Shown: in pieces, positions 51,301 through 60,300 of the stretch
Position numbering within the stretch: the stretch's first letter is position 1
Layout of the letters: every line of letters starts with the position of its first letter
Origin: Corallium rubrum
Lineage: Eukaryota > Cnidaria > Anthozoa > Scleralcyonacea > Coralliidae
Assembly (NCBI GenBank): GCA_964035015.1
Contig: OZ035998.1
Coordinates: 18,791,327-18,855,326, forward strand
Reading direction: 5' to 3'
DNA length: 64,000 bases
Notes under the pieces: generated by a model
What the model saw: only the letters and a program-made list of their open reading frames with translations
Database searches by the model: none
What the model was told of the DNA's origin: nothing
Position numbers and translations under genes: made by a program

Positions 51301-54300
51301 CATCCCGAGTTCTGTATATATAATAAGGTGGTAATGCCAGGAGAGAATAGCCTGGCATTACCACCTTATTATATATACAGAACTCGCGATCAAGCTCTCG
51401 GCAACGCCCTTCGTGGCTCAGTGGTCAGAGCATTGCACTAGAATCGCAAGGTCGTGGGTTCAATTCCTGCCGGAAGGCCTGTGTAGTTGCATTTTTCGCA
51501 ACTGGTCCCGGTTTGGTCTTAAAATGTATATATTCTACACTCGAATTTTCCTTCACCCAAAATCCTTAGAACATGCTATGTAATCGAGTGAAATGCCCAA
51601 TATTACATGTGTTTCAGTGTTTTCCCGCTCTTTTTTGAGATACGAGCTCGGATGTCGCGCAGGCGCAAAACGTTTGGCAGCGGTGTCCACTACGCTACGC
51701 CACCTTACTCCACGTTACTCCTTCAAGTCACTTCTTAACACTCTACTCCACTATTTCTATCTATTCCATTATTTTTTCTACTCTTTATTTCCACTCCACT
51801 CTTTCTCTTTACTTTAGTTTTATTTCACTTCATTATGTTCTATGCTATTCTCCTCACGGTGAAATGCTTCTAGTTTTGTTTGGTTCTTAACCAATTCATA
51901 TCTTATTTTGATTTAGGAGGAAAGGAATTAGTGGTGAAGTTGTTGTTACTGTGGAAGCAAAATGTTCACATTGAATACACGGCGACTGCTGTAAGTTGCA
52001 TGCATGGGCCTTATATTAAATGCTTATTATTTAGAATTTTGTGAACTGTAGGTAAAATTTCATAACCGCGACCTGTTTTGGAAACGCTAAAGGGCCAAAG
52101 GAACATCTACGTAAAAAGCGGTCATTTCGTTATTACACCATCCTTACCTAGCGTTTTTATATTTCATGACACAGTGTTCTATGTGTACAATCTGAAAATA
52201 TTTGGCTCTGAATAGTTATCTGATTTTTTTACAGGCTTGGCCTATGGCTGCTATAAAGTAAGTTCTTTTAAACATAGACCTTATTCCAAAATAGCGGACA
52301 CTTGTAAATTTTTTATGTGCATATAGTTTAGCTCTTTTGACCTTATTTTAAAGTAAAAATTCATTAAAACGAGTTTATAAGGGCTAATTTATATGTATAT
52401 ATTAAAAGAATTTTAATTCGGCGACCATTAGTTGAATAAGGTCTATCATTTAAAGTTGTTTGTTTTTTTCTTTTTTACGTGGTACACAACTGATGGTAAC
52501 CACCGTTTTATTTACCATGATATATGTTTACAGTTTAGGTAAAAAACCCTTAGAAACTAACATTTTATTCTTATTTAATATTATGCATGATACGTTTTGA
52601 GTTTCATTTAAGCCATTTCTGCTTATAAAAACCGCATGTATTCAATAATGAAATGGAATTTAAATGATGTTTAATGAGGGTTTGATAAGATTATATAATC
52701 ATATTAAATAGCTTGGGAATGCATTTTTAAATGCATTAAACGAATAAATCAGGACGGGTTATAGGAGAAGCCGGAAAAAAGACTGGGACGACAAGGTCAC
52801 CAAGCACTCTGGGATACAAAATGTCGACGAGAAAGAGGCCGCGAGTGAAGGAGAATAAGAAAAAGTTAAAAGGATTGCCTGAAAACAAGAGAAACAAAGT
52901 TTGGTCGATTATTTATTTCAAAAAATTTATACCTGGCAGTAATCCGTCAGACGGATTCTCGTCTTAGACGAGTTTCCGTCGTGTATATGAATTCGCCAAG
53001 TCATATAAATCCCGTGGGCCGTATATCTGACTTAATATCTTATGTGGCAATTTTGGAGGGTTTTATATGTATAAATACCTCAGTTGATGAAGGATTTATA
53101 CAGATAAATCCCTCCAACTCTCTGTATAAATCCCTTGCATCTCTATTGAAGGATTTACGAGATATAAAACCTGATGAATAACAAAGGAAACCGACTCGAT
53201 CATGAATTAAAGTAGGGATTGGTCATCAAACTGGCAGCTACTGTGTGAGGATATAATTTCGATGTTGCTTCTAGAATTAATCGCAATTTACGTATAATGT
53301 AAATTCACGCACTGCAGCAGTTGTTAAACTTTATAGAATTCAATACATTCTTAGATTATTTTTTTTGAAACATTCGAAAATTATAGGGTTTTTTGATGTT
53401 CAATGACGTCACCGTGTCATATGTCGCTGTGCTTTATTTTATTAGTTTAAAAGTTGTTCTTTGTATCTTTTAGTCCTCAGACTCGAATCGAGGTTGTCGT
53501 TGAAGGAACGTACGAGTTTCTTCATGATGTTTATTCCAAACAATTATATTCTATGAAAGGATACAGGTATAATATCTATACTAACGGTCGATGTTTTATC
53601 TTCTCACGTATGGTATAGTTTGTACGACGGGTTAAGCAACCATATGAATATTTCTCTTGTTATCTTTCTAGGGCCAATGTTGTGGAAACGTTTAACCACA
53701 CTTTGAAAAAGTAAGTGTGCTTATATTTTTCAGCCTGAGTTTCTTTTAAAGTGCCCATTCAACGAAATTTCACCTCTAGAATGACGAAAGATCTCTTTCG
53801 TAGAATTTCATTTCCTTGCTTCATTCTTGAGGTATTCACACTACAAACATCAAACATCACACTGCATAATGACTTTTTGAAAGAGCATCAATTTTAGGAT
53901 GGTCCAATTTTTTTACACGCAGCTACACACGTTTAGTGACCAGTCAAGGCTACATATATGTAAGTGAAAATTTTTATTAAGTACTTTCGATACGTACTCT
54001 CAAGGAAAATCATACTTTTCTAAAAAGTAATTATGCAGTGTGATGTAATAAGTATGACATTTGCATATCAAACAAACCTGAATATCTCAAGAAAGGAATC
54101 AAGGAAACGAAATTTTACGAAATATGTTACTTTGTCACTTTAAGTATTCTTTCCAATGCAATCATAAAAAAACTGGGGTGAAATTTCGTTGCATAAGCAC
54201 TTTAAGTTAGTTAGTTTCAGAAATTGCAGCTTGATGTTAGCTATAATTGTCAGTTGCTGTACAAGCTGTGTTAGTTGGTAATACTCAGAAAAACTCTGAG

Positions 54301-57300
54301 CTCTAAGCGGGACTCGAACCCGCAACCTTCTGAATGCTAGCCAGACGCTCTAACCATTGGTTATGTTTAACTGGAAACTTACTGTTACAACGCGAGCGGT
54401 TAAGACTCGTTCCCGAAGGACTGGGCACAGCCTAAGGTATAATTACCTTAAATAACCTTGCTCTGCTAACTGAGTTCTAGCAGCCCAATGGCTAGAGCGT
54501 CTGGCTAGCATTCAGAACGTTGCGGGTTCGAGTCCCGCTTAGAGCTCAGAGTTTTTCCGAGTATTACCAACTAACACAGCTTGTACAGCAAACAACTGAC
54601 AATTATCACTTTAAGTTGTTAGTAATACTCAGAGAAATTCTTCAGACAAAATTTCATTACATTTTTTGTTGCGGGCACGGCCAGCGACCATTCAGCTACT
54701 TGCACTCAGAAGGTAGTCAGAGTACAGGTTATTTTAGAACGGTTTGATGATATTTCTGTCTCTATGTGTAAGTATAAATGTAAATTAAGAAATGAAATAA
54801 TATCGCCCGCTATTAGTGAGGTGCAACGGAACAATGGAAGTTACAAAAAGACAAAATGTATGTAGAAACCTCGTACGGCTATAGTATACCAGCATACTCC
54901 AGCTTTTTTGCAACTTTGCGCGGTAAAAATGCTGTTAGGTCTCCGATAGTTAACACAAACGCATGCAAGTCAAAGTCCGAAATATATCTGTACGGTAAAA
55001 ATCGCAGCGAAAATTGCATTTGTAAGCGGACCTTGCATGGCCGTGGGATTTTACTCATTACTTTTGCTGTGTAAATACTATTATGCAGGTGTATAAATAC
55101 AAGTACTATGTATAGGTTAGTTACCGAACCCGAGGTAACTATATCAGTCACCGATATTGCCTAAGAAAACTGAGATACTGAGTTCGTTATCACAGAGTTT
55201 GTCTAAAAAACACTCAGTCGCGATGATAAATCCTTTATCACATTTGCGACCATTGATTAACGCTTATTTTCCCAACCACGCATAAATCAAGTTATAGCCC
55301 AGGCAATAGCGAAGCGCACAGTTACTATTTATAGACCAAAACACAGACAAACAAACCGAAATTGAATCTCGAGGGATTTCTAATGAGCAATTTTCTTTTG
55401 TTGGAAATGCAAGAATAAATTATAAACTCAGACAAACATGAATTTGACGTCATCTGTGCTCTTCGCTATTAACTTGATTTATGCGTGGTTGGGAGTAATT
55501 ATTAAAAATAAACAACCGCGGTACATCAAAGAAATCCGAGGTGATCGTGAACTAATTATAAGACTACCCCACACGGTAACGTTTCCGAGCGTTTTCGTAT
55601 TGTTTCAGGTAATGAACTGATTGTTCTCGATTCCCTTGAGAAGAGTAAACAATACGAAAACGCTCGGAAACGTTACCTTGTGCACATAGTCTAAGTAATA
55701 GGTCGTTTTCACTCACGTGATCGGTGGCCCCATTGGGGCGGTGAAACAATACGAAATATTTGAATAAGAATGGAGCTACATTCCCATAGGATAAAGATGT
55801 ACACCAATATGGCCGCCGTGACGTCAGATGGAAACGATCTATACCGTGACATGAGGGAAGTTAGTGATTAAATGTCCCCGAAAGCCGAGGGAGGATTTTT
55901 GGCCCGAAGGACTTTCACAAATCCTCCTGAAGTTTGAGGGGAATACTTAATCACTAAAGGTGGTTTTCCAGTAGGCGAAAAATTTTGCGCGAAGCGAAGG
56001 TGGAATGCGAGTGGAACTAATTAGCCAAGACAAAAGCAAAAAGTCGCTTCGCCCGAAAAATCTCGCCTAGTGGAAAACAGCCATAAAGCTAACCTGCGTG
56101 CAGACTTCACCCGTTTCCGTTCCCCGTGAAGTCTGCACGCAGGCTACCATAAAGCCGGAAATTATTCGCAAGTGGGAAACCGGCTTAAGGGAGTGTTTAC
56201 ACGAGGCCTGCCTAAACTCGGACCGGCTTGAATTTTGCATTTCGGTTTTTGTTTACATGAGGCCGGCCTTGAAACTATATAGGCTTGGTTTGGCTGTTAC
56301 TTCAAGATTTGTGTCAATTGGCTTACAGCTGGTTACCGCCAGATAAATTTTATGTGGATTTGCCACCAATCTCATTTTTTTTATATATATACAATATTTG
56401 ATTCATTTACATTTGCCCCAAGAGCTAAAAAAGCTCATCGTGTGGGGCTTACGTAACTTAAAATTACTACATAATGACATATTGTCTACTAAGGAGACGT
56501 ATATAGTTTAACAGACAATTACACACAAACAAAAACGAAAGAAGAAAACAAAATCACGAAAAAAACACCGTTCAATAATATGCAAAAATACACCAGATTG
56601 CTTCCAATCTAAGAACCATTATTAACTAAAACGTCCAGAGTGTTTAATAAATAACCTTATAGCAGTAAAAATAGCTACATTAGCGCATCAAATTTTAAAT
56701 CTACTGAACCATTAAGTAGTACATCCACTTGTTCAGATAAAGTAAGTGTTAGCCAATTATTACCAGCATTCAGCACAACGGATAGACGCGCGTAGAGAAG
56801 CAAGACAAGGGCAAACTATTAAAAAGTGTACGACATCTTCTCTAGGTGAAGCACAAACACAGGAAGGTGATTGAATACAATTCATTAAATAAAGATAATA
56901 ATTTAAACCACAATTCTTTAATCTTAATCTTATATTGTATGTATGTAAAACAGATAAATAACGATCGCCAAAAAGGCGTTTTTGAAAGAGGCAACAGTAT
57001 CACAATTGCGCAATGAATCAGGAAGAGTGTTCCACGATTTAACAGTAGAATAAAGAAAAGAATTCTTAGATTTTTCAGTTGATACGAAGGGCAAGCATAG
57101 GTCGTTCTTTGTTCGAAGTGCATAGGCAGTTCTTTGACTAACATAGTCAGGACAGAGATCAGAAATATAATCAGGTGCTAAACCGTTGGCCATTTTATAA
57201 AACAAAGTTAATCTATGCATTTTCCTTCTATTACTGAGCCTATGCAGTCCAACATCTTTTAATAAACTTTCCCTATGCGTACCCTTCATAGCACAATCTC

Positions 57301-60300
57301 ATTTAAAACAATGTATTGAGTTTGAGAGGTGAAAGTGCTTCAGTTCGTTCTAGCAGGGGACCTGAGACTAGGTCGGCGCCGACCTCATGTAAACATCGCC
57401 TAATTTCCCTAGTCCGACATGTCATGGTATTAGTTTGTAATGCCATGATTATCTTATAATAATGCATTTCTTTGTTGTTAAAAGAGTACTGTTCGGATGT
57501 TTGCATGTTAATGAGGGCAAAATTAGAAATTTGCCCTGTTAGAGGGAAAAATTCAAAATTTCCTCTGTTTGGGGGGAAATTAGAGATTAAATTACCCGGT
57601 GAGAACAAAGAAACCGAGGTATTATTAATGTATTATTACATGGTATTATTAAGGTAATATGAAATGTTTTTAGTTTGGAGATGACAGATGCCTTACTTGT
57701 GAGTTTACAATCGTTTTCGTCTAATCGTGTCTACTACTCTATACCCGAGAGTGCCAGAAGAGGTGTGCCTTTGTTCTACCTTCCTCCAGGTTCGCCGCAG
57801 CCGGTAAGATGACGTTTTAAATATAAATATTCCGTACATAGTCTTTTAATATAGTATTCAACTTGGCTTGCAGTCAGATATTTGCAGCTACATGTTTATT
57901 CTAGAAGCAAAAAGACTTATTGCAATGAGGCTAATTTTCAGCGAGTTGTTGTGATCTTTTTTTTATCCCACTCACCTGAGGTTTTATTAAGTAAGTGCAA
58001 CACAATACCTGTGCTAGTCAGTATACAGGTATACAATAGCTGCGCAACTTAATGGGTAAGGGGATACGATAAACATTAATCTGAATTTTCTTACGTCTTT
58101 TTGGATATAGAAAGTTTTTTGCACTTTTTTCCCCTAATTCAATCCTTTTTTTCTCCTTGCAAAAGCGAATTGTGCACTTGTGCCACGATGCCTAATTATT
58201 GAAACTTTTGTCCATGAACATTCTTGTAACATTCATGTGCGATAGTTATATCCTAGCATTCTGTAAAGTGGACAATCTTTCCTTGTAACTAACTATACTG
58301 TAATATTTTTTGTTATTTATTTCAAATTACGCTTGTCATTAACTGTGAAGGATCAAACCCCAAGAATTTTATAATTAGATTAAAAGCAACCTTAAGATTA
58401 TAAAGAATGACGTTGAAAGTTCGGCGATATTGATTTTTGTTTTAAAGTTATCAGGGATTTTGTAATACGCAAATAAGGCACGTGATGGCGTAAGATAAGG
58501 AAAGCAGAAATGTGGAAGATTTTATATCGTGTATATCTTCAAACTTATACATCGAATTTTTTCTAAACTTTACACATATATACCGACCACCTAACTAAGA
58601 AAGATAATTTGAGTTATTTAGCCGTTATAGCAACCGATTTGTTTCCAAACCTCTAAATCCAGGCTCAAAAAATCTTTATTTGCTACCATAGCACAACTAA
58701 TTCAGACTTTAGTATAAGAATAGTTAAGTTTGTAGAATCTTCCTCCAATATCACCAACTCCAAAATGATCTACACTTGAGAGAACACAAATAGTTTGTTT
58801 TTTTAAATTAAGAGGTCTGGAAACTAATCGGTTACCATCTTTTTCAGTTTAGTAGTTTGTAAATATATGCAAAGTTTGGAGAAATTGCGAAAATAAATCG
58901 TCGACAATTCTGCTTTCCTTATCCTACGTCATCACATGCCTATTTGCATACTATAAAAACCTCAATAACTTAAGGTATAGCCGAACGTTCAACGACATTC
59001 TTCATAACTTTAGAAGTGGTTTCAAAAGTAAACGATACCATTTTTGGGGTTAGGGTCACTTTAATAAAACAATCAAAACATTTGTGGATACTTCTTCAAG
59101 AAACATAAGGTTTATCTTGTTTGACATTATTTCATTTGCATGTTACAGGTTTTATCTTTGGAACAAGGGAAATCTAAGTAAGTTAGACAATGCTGGTTAA
59201 TAAACCATTCATAATTTCATATGTAAATGAGATTCAGGATAAAATCTTAAGTTTAGTAAATTAACTATAACGAGGAATATAACTTTAGGGTGAGGTTGTT
59301 TTTTAGGTTTTGAATGAGTTTTCAGTGGTTTTTAACAGACGAACCTCTCATAAGCGGATAGACACCGTTCTTAAGTGGACACTCTTCTTAACTCATCCCT
59401 GCATCCCTGTTCGCTGGCTAATTCCAAAATCGTCTGGCGTTAGACAGAATAAAATAGTAAAGATCAATTTGGACAGGAAAGATTTAGAGAGGTAGTTTAT
59501 AATTCATTCCTGTCCGAGGGCTTCCCCAGAAGTGAATAAAATCGTCTGGTGTTAGCCAGAAAAAAATACTAAAGACCAATTCGGATAGGAAAGAGTTAAG
59601 CGGACATCTATCTGCGGTTAATTTCAACTATAATAAAACAGTATAGTTATAAGCTCTTCTCAACGAACACCTCTCTTAAGTAGACAAACATCTGAGGTCT
59701 CAAAGGTGTCCGCTAAATAGGGTTTTTACTGTTCATGTAACTTCTTTTTAACGTTATTTTTAAAATTTTTTAGGAAATCCTCCAAGTCACAAGAAGCTCA
59801 GTTCGCCGTATTTTGGAAGACCATTTTATCACTGGACGTAAATTTATGGTACCCAAAACTTTGATCTTTTATTTGGTGCAGTACAATGTTTTTCAATGAC
59901 GTGTAATATCTGGTGGTTCGACGGGGTGTGGAGTAGTGTTGTGTTGTGTTGTGTTGTGTTGTGTTGTGTTGTGTTGTGTTGTGTTGTGTTGTGTTGTGTT
60001 GTGTTGTGTTGTGTTGTGCTGTGCTGTGCTGTGCTGTGCTGTGCTGTGCTGTGCTGTGCTGTGCTGTGCTGTGCTGTGCTGTGCTGTGCTGTGCGGTGCG
60101 GTGCGGTGCGGTGCGGTGCGGTGTGGTGTGGTGTGGTGTGGCGTGTTGTGTTGTGTCACTGTGTGGTGTGGAGGGATTTTATGTGGTGTGGTGTGGTGTG
60201 GTGCAGAGTAGTGTTGTGGTATGAGTACCTCCAAAACAAATTTTAATTATTGTTTATAGGCAACGCTGGATGCATTGTCATCGCATCAATATGGTTTTAG

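Noticed and set aside
54474-54546. A working tRNA-Ala gene
   Set aside because: The cloverleaf is good, but the same sequence with the same flanks occurs at 26244, and reversed fragments lie beside both, so it is a SINE head. Function is not excluded but not supported.
55438-55620. 60-codon hydrophobic frame starting [17 protein letters not shown]
   Set aside because: It could look like a signal peptide or membrane segment, but it runs into a palindromic repeat and has no homology I recognise.
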